DNA of 64,000 nt, taken from the NCBI GenBank assembly GCA_023405815.1, contig JAEXXM010000042.1, forward strand, positions 3,663 through 67,662. The letters run 5' to 3'. Below, piece after piece: positions 39,248 to 46,749 of the stretch. Both the position numbers and the translations under genes were made by a program. Positions within the stretch are counted from its first letter, which is position 1, and each line of letters starts with the position of its first letter. The DNA is from Pseudomonadota bacterium (GTDB lineage: Bacteria > Pseudomonadota > Alphaproteobacteria > Rhizobiales > Hyphomicrobiaceae). Below the pieces are notes generated by a model. That model was not told where the DNA came from and did no database searches. It was given only the letters and a program-made list of their open reading frames with translations.

Positions 39248-39420
39248 GGATGCGCTCCGATCGCTATGCTCTGTTCAGCGTGCACATAGAGCGCGCGCTC
39301 AGATTTCAAGGTGGCGTGACAATCCGCAATATCCTCCGCCATGCGTTTTTCCAACATACCGAGCGATGGAACCTTTGCGCGGGGAGAGGTGTTGCCCCAT
39401 CCGAAAAGGAGGACAGAAAA

Positions 39421-39669
39421 ATGGGAATGAAAGTCACTCTCGCCGCCGTCGCTGCTGCCGCAGCCGCATTCTGCTTCGCGCCGCAGGGCGCAAGCGCGGC
39501 GCCACAAGTCGGCGACGCCAAGCAGGCCGTTCAGAGCAACGTCGAAAATGTCCACTATCGTCGCGGACACCGTCATTGGCGTCATCGCCACTATTACCGG
39601 CACCATCATTACTATGGACACCGCCGCTACTACCGGCGCCCGGGCTTCGGAATCTATCTCGGGTTCTGA
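39421..39669 (+). CDS. Small secreted His/Tyr/Arg-rich protein
   Basis: An 82-residue protein: signal peptide MGMKVTLAAVAAAAAAFCF with cleavage after GASA, then a 55-residue mature part dominated by His, Tyr and Arg (NVHYRRGHRHWRHRHYYRH and similar). A perfect AGGAGG stands upstream. Similar short secreted His/Tyr-rich proteins are common and often multicopy in Hyphomicrobiales; metal binding or cell-wall association is a guess. A 17-bp hairpin follows the stop codon. Confidence 0.7.
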   Translation: MGMKVTLAAVAAAAAAFCFAPQGASAAPQVGDAKQAVQSNVENVHYRRGHRHWRHRHYYRHHHYYGHRRYYRRPGFGIYLGF

Positions 39670-39682
39670 TATGCCTTGAAAG

Positions 39683-39720
39683 CAAGAATGCCCCAGCGGC
39701 TCGCCGCTGGGGTATTCTTG
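39683..39720 (+). terminator. Strong 17-bp hairpin after the His/Tyr-rich gene
   Basis: CAAGAATGCCCCAGCGG pairs with CCGCTGGGGTATTCTTG around a CTCG loop, with one G-T mismatch. The A/T-rich base of the stem gives the T tail (ATTCTT), so it can act as an intrinsic terminator; no separate T run follows. Confidence 0.75.
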
Positions 39721-39800
39721 TGTCCCCGCACTTGCTTTCGCCTCGTTCCACAGCCACAGTCGCGCAAAACTGTCACGAAGGGATCGGCAGGAGTGAGCCA

Positions 39801-40262
39801 ATGCGTGTATCTCGACGCCAGACTCTTGTCGCGCTCGGCGCGACCGCGATCTTTCCGCAGGGGGCATTGTCCGCCGCAGGGCTGCCAACGATCTCCGTGA
39901 CCAAGGACCCGAACTGCAGCTGCTGCGCGGGCTGGGTCGATCACCTCAAGCAGGCCGGATTTCCCGTCACCGTAGTCACCTCGACCGATCTGAAGCCGAT
40001 CAAGGCGCGGCTCGGCGTCCCCGATGATCTCGCCTCCTGCCACACCGCGCAGGTCGGCGCCTACGTCATCGAGGGGCACGTCCCGGCAAGCGCCATCCAG
40101 CGTCTATTGCTCGAGACGCCGACCGCAACCGGTCTTGCCGTGCCCGACATGCCGGCCGGCTCGCCGGGAATGGGCGGCACGCCCGTGCCCTTCGACGTGA
40201 TCCTCTTCTCTCCGACCGAGCGTCACAGCTACGGACGCTACATCGCAGATCAGCCTCTTTGA
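39801..40262 (+). CDS. DUF411 domain protein, probable exported metal-binding protein
   Basis: A 153-residue protein of the DUF411 family, often found with copper or other metal resistance genes. The diagnostic thiol motif is NCSCCAGW (C39, C41, C42), followed by KPIKARLGVPDDLASCHTA with another cysteine. The N-terminus MRVSRRQTLVALGATAIF has a twin-arginine-like SRRQTLV, so it may be a Tat substrate carrying bound metal. AGGAG lies seven bases before the ATG. No copper transporter is adjacent. Periplasmic metal handling is the family inference. Confidence 0.88.
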   Translation: MRVSRRQTLVALGATAIFPQGALSAAGLPTISVTKDPNCSCCAGWVDHLKQAGFPVTVVTSTDLKPIKARLGVPDDLASCHTAQVGAYVIEGHVPASAIQRLLLETPTATGLAVPDMPAGSPGMGGTPVPFDVILFSPTERHSYGRYIADQPL

Positions 40263-40266
40263 GCCT

Positions 40267-40716
40267 TCAGCTCGCCCGCTGCTTGTATGTCTGCGCCGTC
40301 TCTGGCCAGAGCTGACGCAGTTCGGTCGGCATCTGCGCGATGACGTCGCTGATCTCGCCGGGATCGCAGTGGTGTGCGAGCAGCGCCAGCACGTCGCGCA
40401 CCGCGCGCTCGGGCGGCATGCGGTGTGGCAGCAGCTTGTAGGCGACGCGGTCGAGGAACTCCGCTTTCGAGTGCACCTTCTGCGGCACTTGCGCCGGCTG
40501 CCAGCCCTCGAAGTAGATTCCGCGCACCAATAGCGGAAGCTGCGCGGAGAGATCGACAGCCTCTTCAACCGAAAGCCGGTCGCGCAACTGATGCAAGACC
40601 GCGCGCAGCATGCTGAGGGCCGTTGCCTCGTCGGCGAGATCGGAGTTGTCGCGCAACTCCTTCAGCCATACCTGAGTTTGCTGAACCGTGTGGGCGATGG
40701 GGGCGGGGACCGTCAT
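40267..40716 (-). CDS. DUF2267 domain protein
   Basis: A 149-residue soluble, mostly helical protein of the DUF2267 family (HTVQQTQVWLKELRDNSDL at the start; VLHQLRDRLSVEEAVDLSAQLP; GIYFEGWQPAQVP). Function is unknown, but in alphaproteobacteria these genes often belong to oxygen-limitation or stress regulons. A 9/10 match to the FNR/FixK consensus lies 57 bases upstream of its start, which supports such control. It is convergent with DUF411, four bases apart, and divergent from the hibernation factor gene. Confidence 0.9.
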   Translation of the reverse strand: MTVPAPIAHTVQQTQVWLKELRDNSDLADEATALSMLRAVLHQLRDRLSVEEAVDLSAQLPLLVRGIYFEGWQPAQVPQKVHSKAEFLDRVAYKLLPHRMPPERAVRDVLALLAHHCDPGEISDVIAQMPTELRQLWPETAQTYKQRAS

Positions 40717-40772
40717 TGGATCAACTCCTCTGATGTACCGGCAGTTTGCACCGCTGCCCGTCTTGCGCGTCC

Positions 40773-40786
40773 ATGATGCTGATCAA
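40773..40786. promoter_or_regulatory. Possible FNR/FixK-type box
   Basis: ATGATGCTGATCAA matches the FNR/FixK consensus TTGAT-N4-ATCAA at nine of ten positions. It lies in the divergent region between the DUF2267 and hibernation-factor genes, 57 bases from the former start and 150 from the latter. Confidence 0.5.
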
Positions 40787-40935
40787 TGCACCGCGGACCG
40801 TACGGCCGACAATACATCTTGATCGCCTGGCGATTCAGGCAAAACGCGTAAAAGGCGATCAAATCGGCGCCGCATCGCGTAACTGGAAGAATGCCAGTCA
40901 ACGCGTCTGATCGCAGCCGTTGCAGGGAGTGAAGC

Positions 40936-41286
40936 ATGCAAGTGCCTCTTCAGATCGCCTTCGAGCAGCTCGAGCAGTCCAATGCCATCGAGGCGCGCAT
41001 TCGCCAGGAGGCCGCCGAGCTTGAGAAATTCTACGATCGCATCACGGCTATGCGCGTCGTCGTCGGCAAGGCCCAGCACCGGCACAACAAGGGCGACGTC
41101 TATCACGCGCGCATCCACATCACTGTCCCCGGCTCGCCCGACGTCGTGGTCAGTCGCAATCCCGCGGAAAACGGCGCGCACGAGGATATCAACGTGGCGA
41201 TCGCGGATGCCTTTGCCGCTGCACGTCGCCAGCTTCAGGACGTGGTCCGCGAGCGTCGCGATCGCGCCAAGCAACCTGAAGCATGA
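40936..41286 (+). CDS. hpf: Ribosome hibernation/HPF-like translation inhibitor (short form)
   Basis: A 116-residue member of the sigma-54 modulation/S30EA (RaiA/HPF) family, which binds the decoding site of idle ribosomes. Family features are ALSO visible as LEQSNAIEARIRQEAAELEKFYDRI and the strand pair GDVYHARIHITVPGSPDVVVSR. It has only the N-terminal domain, without the ribosome-dimerising C-terminal domain of long HPF. ATG 40936 follows GCAGGGAG. The shared divergent region with DUF2267 holds a FixK-like box, so oxygen-limited induction is plausible. Confidence 0.85.
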   Translation: MQVPLQIAFEQLEQSNAIEARIRQEAAELEKFYDRITAMRVVVGKAQHRHNKGDVYHARIHITVPGSPDVVVSRNPAENGAHEDINVAIADAFAAARRQLQDVVRERRDRAKQPEA

Positions 41287-41399
41287 TCGCTTAACGCGTG
41301 ATTGCAGATCCTCGGTCCGGTCGTTCTCCGAGAATGCCCTGACACGATATCCTTGGCATGCGCCGGTCGAGTGCTGGCGGATGCCCCGACTTTCGCAGC

Positions 41400-42320
41400 C
41401 TATTCAGCGGCGAGGTGACCGAGCCCCGCCGCCTTAAGATCGGCGATGGTGCGCTTGATCTCGCCGGCGAGCCATGCGTGAAACGCGCTCGCCGCCTTCG
41501 TCGCCTTCTTCACCGGATTGCGGACGAGGTAATAAGCGTGGTGGCGCACTGCGATCTCGAACGGGCTGACGAGGCGCTTCTCCAGCAGTGCGTCGGCCGC
41601 CTGGATGGCATCTGCGATGGCGAAGCCTTGGCCGGCCTCCGCCGCCGCAATGGCAAGATGTCCTTTGAGGGTGGGACCGGTGACCCGCACCTCCTCATCG
41701 ATGCCGGCAGCCTCGAGCCAATCTTGCCAATGCTGCTTGGGGTCCTCCTGCAGGAGGGTCACTCGCGCCAGGTCCTTGGGCGTGCGCACCTTGGATTTCT
41801 TGAGCAGGCCAGGGCTGCAGACCGGGGTCGAGACCGAGTCGAGCAGCTTCACCATGGTGACGTCCTCCCACTTGCCGTCGCCGTAGCGCAGCCCGATGTC
41901 GACGGCATCCTTCGCGAAGTCGACGACCCGATTGGTGGGATCGAGAACGAGGTCAACCTCCGGGTGGGCCGACGTGAAGCTGCCGAGGCGCGGAACGAGC
42001 CAGAGCGCCGCGAACGACACCTCGGCGCTGATGACGAGCTGGCGGCGGTTGCGCGGCGGCGCGAACCGGTCGATGGCAGCCGCCATGATGTCGAGCGAGC
42101 GCGTCAGCTCGCGGGCGAGCAACTGACCGGATTCGGTCAGCTCGACCCCGCGCCCGGTCCGTTTGAACAGCGTAGTCCCGAGCCAGGCTTCGAGGTCCCG
42201 GACATGGCGGCTGATGGCGGCGTGACTCACGTTCAACTCGAGCCCGGCCAGCGAGAAGCTGGCGTGCCGCGCCGCGCATTCGAAGGCTCTGAGAGCGTTG
42301 AGGGGAGGGAGGTGGCGCAC
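41400..42320 (-). CDS. LysR-family transcriptional regulator (GcvA-like)
   Basis: A 306-residue regulator with an N-terminal winged helix (PPLNALRAFECAARHASFSLA and VSHAAISRHVRDLEAWLGT) and a C-terminal periplasmic-binding-like effector domain. The N-terminus RHLPPLNALR is typical of GcvA-like LysR proteins. GTG 42320 fits that; TTG 42356 would add 12 residues. Just before the GTG is TAAC-N12-GTTA (42324-42343), a possible autoregulatory LysR site, though it would then overlap the ribosome site. The effector and targets are unknown; the structured leader and acetyltransferase gene lie opposite. Confidence 0.9.
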   Translation of the reverse strand: MRHLPPLNALRAFECAARHASFSLAGLELNVSHAAISRHVRDLEAWLGTTLFKRTGRGVELTESGQLLARELTRSLDIMAAAIDRFAPPRNRRQLVISAEVSFAALWLVPRLGSFTSAHPEVDLVLDPTNRVVDFAKDAVDIGLRYGDGKWEDVTMVKLLDSVSTPVCSPGLLKKSKVRTPKDLARVTLLQEDPKQHWQDWLEAAGIDEEVRVTGPTLKGHLAIAAAEAGQGFAIADAIQAADALLEKRLVSPFEIAVRHHAYYLVRNPVKKATKAASAFHAWLAGEIKRTIADLKAAGLGHLAAE

Positions 42321-42429
42321 GCTTAACGTGTAATTAAAAGTTACATCTGCTGTCAAGCAAAGGCGTTTGTCTTCCCCCAGCGCGCCGGGCTAGAAGACAC
42401 GCAACAGAACACACGTTCGGGAGAATAAA

Positions 42430-42531
42430 ATGTTCCACGCTATTGAGGTCGCAATCGAGAGGATAGAGGCTATCCTCTATCCAGTTGCAACGAAGACTGA
42501 CGCCAACGAGAAGGGTGCGTCATACAACTAG
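42430..42531 (+). CDS. 33-residue ORF, possible leader peptide
   Basis: A tiny ORF, MFHAIEVAIERIEAILYPVA and 13 more residues, ending in YN. It has GGGAG six bases upstream and a predicted amphipathic helix. A perfect 9-bp inverted repeat GGATAGAGG/CCTCTATCC (42461-42482) lies inside it, and two more hairpins follow before the acetyltransferase gene. It may be a translated leader peptide, or a small independent protein. No family was recognised. Confidence 0.45.
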   Translation: MFHAIEVAIERIEAILYPVATKTDANEKGASYN

Positions 42532-42596
42532 ATTAGGTGAAATACTTCGCTGTATTTCGGTATGTCGGCCCGTCGGTGAAATATAGCCGGCGGGCC
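42461..42596 (+). promoter_or_regulatory. Structured leader with three hairpins upstream of the acetyltransferase gene
   Basis: Three hairpins in series: GGATAGAGG/CCTCTATCC (42461-42482), GAAATAC/GTATTTC (42539-42558) and GGCCCGTCGG/CCGGCGGGCC with one G-T pair (42567-42596). GAAATA and TATTTC recur further down (42578 and 42603), so alternative pairings exist. This could be an attenuator leader, a small RNA, or a terminator of the 33-residue ORF. Confidence 0.45.
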
Positions 42597-42625
42597 CTGT
42601 CGTATTTCAGGGGGATTTAGTCGCC

Positions 42626-43120
42626 ATGACTGCAAGCTGGCGCGCGATGACGGTTGCGGACATCCCGGTGGTCAACGCCATCGCCGATCGTGTGCATGTC
42701 GACTACCCAGAGGACGAGGCCGTCCTTGCCGAGCGCCAGCGGCTCTACCCAGCCGGCTGTCTTATTCTCGAGATGGACGGCGAACCCATGGGCTACGCGC
42801 TGACCCATCCCTGGCACTATCTGCAGCCGCCCGCACTCAACGTCGCCTTGGGTGCGCTGCCCGACGCCCCCTCGACCTACTACGTCCACGACGTCGCCAT
42901 GCTCCCCGAAGCCCGCGGCGCCCGCGCCGGCTCCGCGGCCGTTCGCGCCATTGTTGACCACGCCACGGCGAGCGGCATGAGCAACGTCTCGCTTGTTGCG
43001 ATCAAAGGATCGGAAGGCTTCTGGAGCCGTCACGGCTTCGAGACCGTATCCGATCCTCAGCTCGACAAGAAGCTCAAGAGCTACGACGAGGCCGCCCGTT
43101 ACATGGTCCGCCGCCTCTAG
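42626..43120 (+). CDS. GNAT-family N-acetyltransferase
   Basis: A 164-residue single-domain GNAT protein. Motif A is recognisable as VHDVAMLPEARGARAGSAAV near residue 95 (acetyl-CoA pyrophosphate loop, R-G-x-R-A-G) and motif B as FWSRHGFETV near residue 130. The acceptor could be an amine, a protein or an antibiotic; sequence alone does not tell. It follows a 100-base structured region with a short ORF, so its expression may be controlled by attenuation. It is convergent with the polyamine-ligase gene, only 12 bases apart. Confidence 0.9.
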   Translation: MTASWRAMTVADIPVVNAIADRVHVDYPEDEAVLAERQRLYPAGCLILEMDGEPMGYALTHPWHYLQPPALNVALGALPDAPSTYYVHDVAMLPEARGARAGSAAVRAIVDHATASGMSNVSLVAIKGSEGFWSRHGFETVSDPQLDKKLKSYDEAARYMVRRL

Positions 43121-43132
43121 CCGACAGGAACG

Positions 43133-44524
43133 TTACACGCTGAGGAGAAGGTGCTCGCGCTCCCACGGGCTGATCACGCGCATGAACTCTTCGAACTCCG
43201 AGCGTTTCAGCTCGAGGTAGACGTGGCAGAAGCGCTTGCTGAGCACCTCGTGCAGGCCCGAGCTCTCCTCGAACTCGGTCAGCGCCTCCAGTAGGCCTCG
43301 CGGCAACTGGTGTTGATTGCGATAGGCGTTGCCGGTCACCGACGGCCGCGGCTCGAGCTTGTTCATCATCCCGAGGTACCCGCAGGCGAGGCTTGCCGCG
43401 ATCGCGAGATAGGGGTTGGAATCTGCGCCCGCGAGCCGGTTCTCGACGCGCCGCGCTGAAACCGGCGAGATGGGCACGCGCAATCCCGCCGAGCGGTTGT
43501 CCTCGCCCCACTCGACATTGATCGGCGACGCCCCGCCAGGGACCAGCCTCCGGTAGGAGTTGACGTAGGGCGCGAGCAGGCAGGTTGCGGCCGGCAAGTA
43601 CTCCTGCTGCCCGGCGAGGAAGTTATAGAACAGCGGCGTCGGCGCCCCGTTCTCGCCGGTGAACAGGTTGATGCCCGTCGTTACGTCGACGATGCTCTGG
43701 TGAATGTGCATGGCGCTGCCAGGCTCGTTCTCGAGCGGCTTCGCCATGAACGTGGCATAGCAGTTGTGCCGGAACGCCGCCTCGCGGATCGTCCGCTTGA
43801 AGAGGAAGATCTGGTCCGCGAGGTCGATCGGATCCCCGTGCAACAGGTTGATCTCGAGCTGCGCGGCGCCGCCTTCCTGGATGATCGTGTCGATCTTGAG
43901 GTACTGGCGCTCGGCGAACTCGTAGATGTCGTTGACGACCTTCTCGTATTCGTCGACCGCGCCGAGGCTGTAGGCTTGGCGTCCCGCACCCGGGCGCCCC
44001 GAGCGGCCGATCGGCGGCTCGAGCGGATAGTCGGGATCGGGGTTGGTCTTGGTGAGGTAGAATTCGAGTTCCGGCGCGACCACCGGCCTCCAGCCCTGCT
44101 CGGCGTAGAGCTGCAGCACGCGCTTTAAGACATTGCGCGGCGCAATCTCGGTCGGCTCGCCGTTCTGCTGCAGCGCATCGTGGATCACCTGCGCCGTCGG
44201 GCTGCTGGCCCAAGGCGCCGGGCGGATGGTCGAGAGGTCCGGCACCATCATCAGATCGTTCTCGGCGTAGAGCTTCTGGGAATCTTCCTCAAAGCCCACG
44301 TAGTCGCCGGTGATCGTCTGGTGGAAGATCGAGATCGGCAGATGCACCGGGTCGAGCTTCACGAACTTCTCGGCCGGCATGGTCTTGCCGCGCGCCACGC
44401 CGGCGATGTCGGGAACGGCGCAATCGACCTCGGCAATGCGGTGCCGCGCGAGCCATGCGCGCAACGTCTCTCGTGTCGCGCCCGCATGATCGGCGTCGAA
44501 GTTAGCTCCTGCATCGGCAGTCAT
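43133..44524 (-). CDS. puuA: Gamma-glutamylputrescine synthetase-like protein (glutamine synthetase family)
   Basis: PuuA joins glutamate to putrescine using ATP, the first step of the gamma-glutamyl polyamine pathway. The 463-residue protein has glutamine-synthetase motifs: the metal glutamates in PELEFYL and AAQLEINLLHG, the ATP region AMHIHQSI, and the glutamate-binding NRSAGLRVP with SNPYLAIAASLACG. The N-terminal beta-grasp domain is short as in PuuA. It is divergent from the GntR gene, with a GntR-type palindrome overlapping its predicted -10 box. A second such ligase is at 54.0 kb. The exact amine substrate is inferred from the neighbouring pot and puu genes. Confidence 0.87.
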   Translation of the reverse strand: MTADAGANFDADHAGATRETLRAWLARHRIAEVDCAVPDIAGVARGKTMPAEKFVKLDPVHLPISIFHQTITGDYVGFEEDSQKLYAENDLMMVPDLSTIRPAPWASSPTAQVIHDALQQNGEPTEIAPRNVLKRVLQLYAEQGWRPVVAPELEFYLTKTNPDPDYPLEPPIGRSGRPGAGRQAYSLGAVDEYEKVVNDIYEFAERQYLKIDTIIQEGGAAQLEINLLHGDPIDLADQIFLFKRTIREAAFRHNCYATFMAKPLENEPGSAMHIHQSIVDVTTGINLFTGENGAPTPLFYNFLAGQQEYLPAATCLLAPYVNSYRRLVPGGASPINVEWGEDNRSAGLRVPISPVSARRVENRLAGADSNPYLAIAASLACGYLGMMNKLEPRPSVTGNAYRNQHQLPRGLLEALTEFEESSGLHEVLSKRFCHVYLELKRSEFEEFMRVISPWEREHLLLSV

Positions 44525-44671
44525 ATGTCACCTAGATAGAATGCTGTAATCGAGCCGGACGGGTGCTACTGCAGCGCCGATCCGGGAGGTCGGCCAGCGC
44601 CGCCTGCGGGCTGAATGCCATGCGGCTGTGGCGGGAGTCTCGAGAGGCGACCTCACGTGCAATTTGTGGCC

Positions 44672-44701
44672 ATTGTGATCACAAAGGCAGGACGAACTCA
44701 A
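44672..44701 (-). promoter_or_regulatory. Predicted puuA promoter with GntR operator
   Basis: Minus strand: -35 TTGAGT, 18-base spacer, -10 CACAAT. The perfect 12-bp palindrome TTGTGATCACAA (44673-44684) covers the -10. The potF promoter has the same layout. Confidence 0.65.
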
Positions 44702-44723
44702 GGCAGCCGAAAGCCGCAAAGCC

Positions 44724-45404
44724 CTATTGCAGGGGATCGAGCGCGCCGTCCCCAATGAAACCCATGCCCTGCCCGATATCGGCACGAATTGCCGCGCGTA
44801 AGGCCGCCTCATCCCCCCGGCGCATGGCTTCGAGTGCCGCCTGGTGATGGTCTTCCAGGCACTTGGTCCCAATGCGTCCGTAAGCCATGCGCATGAAGGG
44901 GCCGAACTGCAGCCAAATGCTTTCGACCAGGGCGAGCAGGGTGCCGGCACCCGCATGACTGTAAATCGTGAAGTGGAAGCGGAAATTGCCCCGCATGTAG
45001 CCCTCGGCATCGCCATTGAGGAGGGTTTGGTCGATTTCCTGGTCGATCAGGGCCACCGCCTCTATGTCCGTCGGGGACAACCGCGAGAGAGCCCGCGCCG
45101 CCAGCTCCGGCTCCAGCGCCGACCGTGCGAAGAGCACCTGCTCGAACTTGTCCCGCGTCATCAGCGGCACGACGACCCGGCCGTTGCCCTGCATCGCGAG
45201 GGCCCGCTCGGCGATCAGGCGCCGGACCGCCTCCCGCACTGGCATCGGGCTGACCCCGAGCTCTTCCGCCAGCCCGCGCAAGGTCACCGACCGCCCGGGC
45301 AAGAACCCACCGAAGAATATGCGCTCGCGCAAGCGGCGATAGACCGTCTCGTGGGCGGTGCTTCCGGCGTCGCCGCCATGACCAATGAGTGCGCGATCAG
45401 TCAC
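44724..45404 (-). CDS. GntR-family transcriptional regulator (FadR type)
   Basis: A 226-residue regulator with an N-terminal winged helix (TVYRRLRERIFFGGFLPG, LAEELGVSPMPVREAVRRL) and an all-helical FCD ligand domain (C-terminal 130 residues) of the FadR/GntR type. It lies between puuA and potF, transcribed leftward. Its likely operators are TGTGATCACA at 44673 and 45483, each over a -10 box, so it probably represses both units and is released by a polyamine or catabolite. GTG 45404 is the start; GTG 45413 is an alternative. The long open frame upstream is antisense to potF. Confidence 0.9.
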   Translation of the reverse strand: MTDRALIGHGGDAGSTAHETVYRRLRERIFFGGFLPGRSVTLRGLAEELGVSPMPVREAVRRLIAERALAMQGNGRVVVPLMTRDKFEQVLFARSALEPELAARALSRLSPTDIEAVALIDQEIDQTLLNGDAEGYMRGNFRFHFTIYSHAGAGTLLALVESIWLQFGPFMRMAYGRIGTKCLEDHHQAALEAMRRGDEAALRAAIRADIGQGMGFIGDGALDPLQ

Positions 45405-45465
45405 AACTTGCACCCCGAACTCCTGGTTGCGCCCTCTTTTTGGGGCGCTCACCCCTACTACAGGG

Positions 45466-45494
45466 TTGTATGATGCAAATTCTGTGATCACAAT
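45466..45494 (+). promoter_or_regulatory. Predicted potF promoter with GntR operator
   Basis: -35 TTGTAT, 17-base spacer, -10 CACAAT. The palindrome TGTGATCACA (45483-45492) overlaps the -10 hexamer, as in the puuA promoter. The match to the puuA palindrome is 11 of 12 positions. Confidence 0.65.
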
Positions 45495-45545
45495 GGGGTC
45501 ATTGAGCGTGGACGTCCTCGGGGACGATATGAGGGAGCAGGTCGA

Positions 45546-46655
45546 ATGTTGAGAGTTGGACGGGTCGGTCAGGCATTGGCCGCCTGCTTGCTGGCAGCAG
45601 CGTTTGCGGTCGTTCCGGCCGCCATCGCGGCCGAACGTGAGGTCCGGGTCTACAACTGGTCGGACTACATCGATCCAGAGGTGCTGACCGAGTTCACCAA
45701 GGAAACCGGCATCAAGGTCGTCTACGACGTCTTCGACAGCAACGAGGTCGTCGAGACCAAGCTGCTGGCCGGCGGCTCCGGCTATGACATCGTCGTGCCG
45801 ACGGGTCCCTTCCTGTCGCGTCAGATCTCCGCTGGCGTGTTCCAGAAACTCGACAAGTCGAAGCTGCCGAACCTCAAGAATGCATGGCCGCTGATCCAGG
45901 AGCGGACCGCGCTCTATGATCCAGGCAACGACTACTCCATCAACTACATGTGGGGCACGACCGGCATCGGCTACAACGAGGACAAGATCAAGGAGCGGAT
46001 GGCGGATGCCCCGGTCAACTCCTGGGATCTGATCTTCAAGCCGGAGACCGTCTCCAAGTTCAAGGATTGCGGCATCTTCCTGCTCGATGCGCCGGACGAC
46101 ATCATCCCCATCGCGCTGCTCTATCTCGGCCTCAATCCGAACAGCAAGGATCCGGCCGACCTCGAAAAGGCGGGCGAGCTTCTGCAGAAGATCCGGCCCA
46201 ACATCCAGAAGTTCCACTCCTCCGAGTTCATCAATGCGCTTGCCAACGGCGACATCTGCATCGCCGTCGGCTACTCGGGCGACATCCTGCAGGCCCGCAC
46301 CCGTGCCGACGAGGCCAAGAACGGTGTGAAGGTCGGCTACAAGATCCCGAAGGAAGGCGCGCAGATGTGGTTCGACCAGATGGCGATCCCGGCCGACGCC
46401 AAGAACGTCGAGGAGGCGCACGCCTTCATCAACTACATCCTGAAGCCGGAGGCGATCGCAAAGGCTTCGAACTACGTGAACTATGCCAACGGCAACCTTG
46501 CCTCGCAGCAGTTCATCAACAAGGAGATCCTGGAGGACACCTCCATCTTCCCCGACGAGGAGACGCTGAAGCGCCTGTTCGTCAAGGATCCATACGACGC
46601 CAAGACGCAACGCGCGGTGACGCGGATCTGGACCAAGGTCGTGACCGGCCAGTAA
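45546..46655 (+). CDS. potF: Polyamine ABC transporter substrate-binding protein
   Basis: A periplasmic binding protein of 369 residues, PotF/SpuD-like. A signal peptide ends at AAIAAE, the mature start EVRVYNWSDYIDPEVL is diagnostic of putrescine/spermidine binding proteins, and GTTGIGYNEDKI and YWFDQMAIP-like segments line the ligand cleft. It captures polyamines for PotGHI. It is the first gene of the rightward unit and is followed by a 12-bp hairpin before potG, which may keep the binding protein in excess. The promoter overlaps a GntR palindrome. Confidence 0.93.
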   Translation: MLRVGRVGQALAACLLAAAFAVVPAAIAAEREVRVYNWSDYIDPEVLTEFTKETGIKVVYDVFDSNEVVETKLLAGGSGYDIVVPTGPFLSRQISAGVFQKLDKSKLPNLKNAWPLIQERTALYDPGNDYSINYMWGTTGIGYNEDKIKERMADAPVNSWDLIFKPETVSKFKDCGIFLLDAPDDIIPIALLYLGLNPNSKDPADLEKAGELLQKIRPNIQKFHSSEFINALANGDICIAVGYSGDILQARTRADEAKNGVKVGYKIPKEGAQMWFDQMAIPADAKNVEEAHAFINYILKPEAIAKASNYVNYANGNLASQQFINKEILEDTSIFPDEETLKRLFVKDPYDAKTQRAVTRIWTKVVTGQ

Positions 46656-46664
46656 GTACAAATG

Positions 46665-46692
46665 CAGGGCCGCCCGGAAACGGGCGGCCCTG
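46665..46692 (+). terminator. Intercistronic hairpin between potF and potG
   Basis: Perfect 12-bp stem CAGGGCCGCCCG/CGGGCGGCCCTG with a GAAA tetraloop, nine bases after the potF stop. A smaller hairpin with a T5 loop follows at 46703-46717. It probably attenuates or stabilises the 3' end of potF mRNA, giving more binding protein than transporter. Confidence 0.6.
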
Positions 46693-46749
46693 ATGCTATG
46701 CGGCTCCTTTTTGGAGCTGAGTTCTGGTTGCTAGTTGGGGAATTGGTGC

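Noticed and set aside
39541..39650. His/Tyr-rich repeats as a CRISPR or tandem DNA repeat
   Set aside because: Codons vary and there is no regular unit; it is the low-complexity coding part of the small secreted protein.
45405..46661. Possible N-terminal extension of the GntR protein
   Set aside because: It is antisense to potF and crosses the divergent promoter; only the part below 45413 has the winged-helix family sequence.
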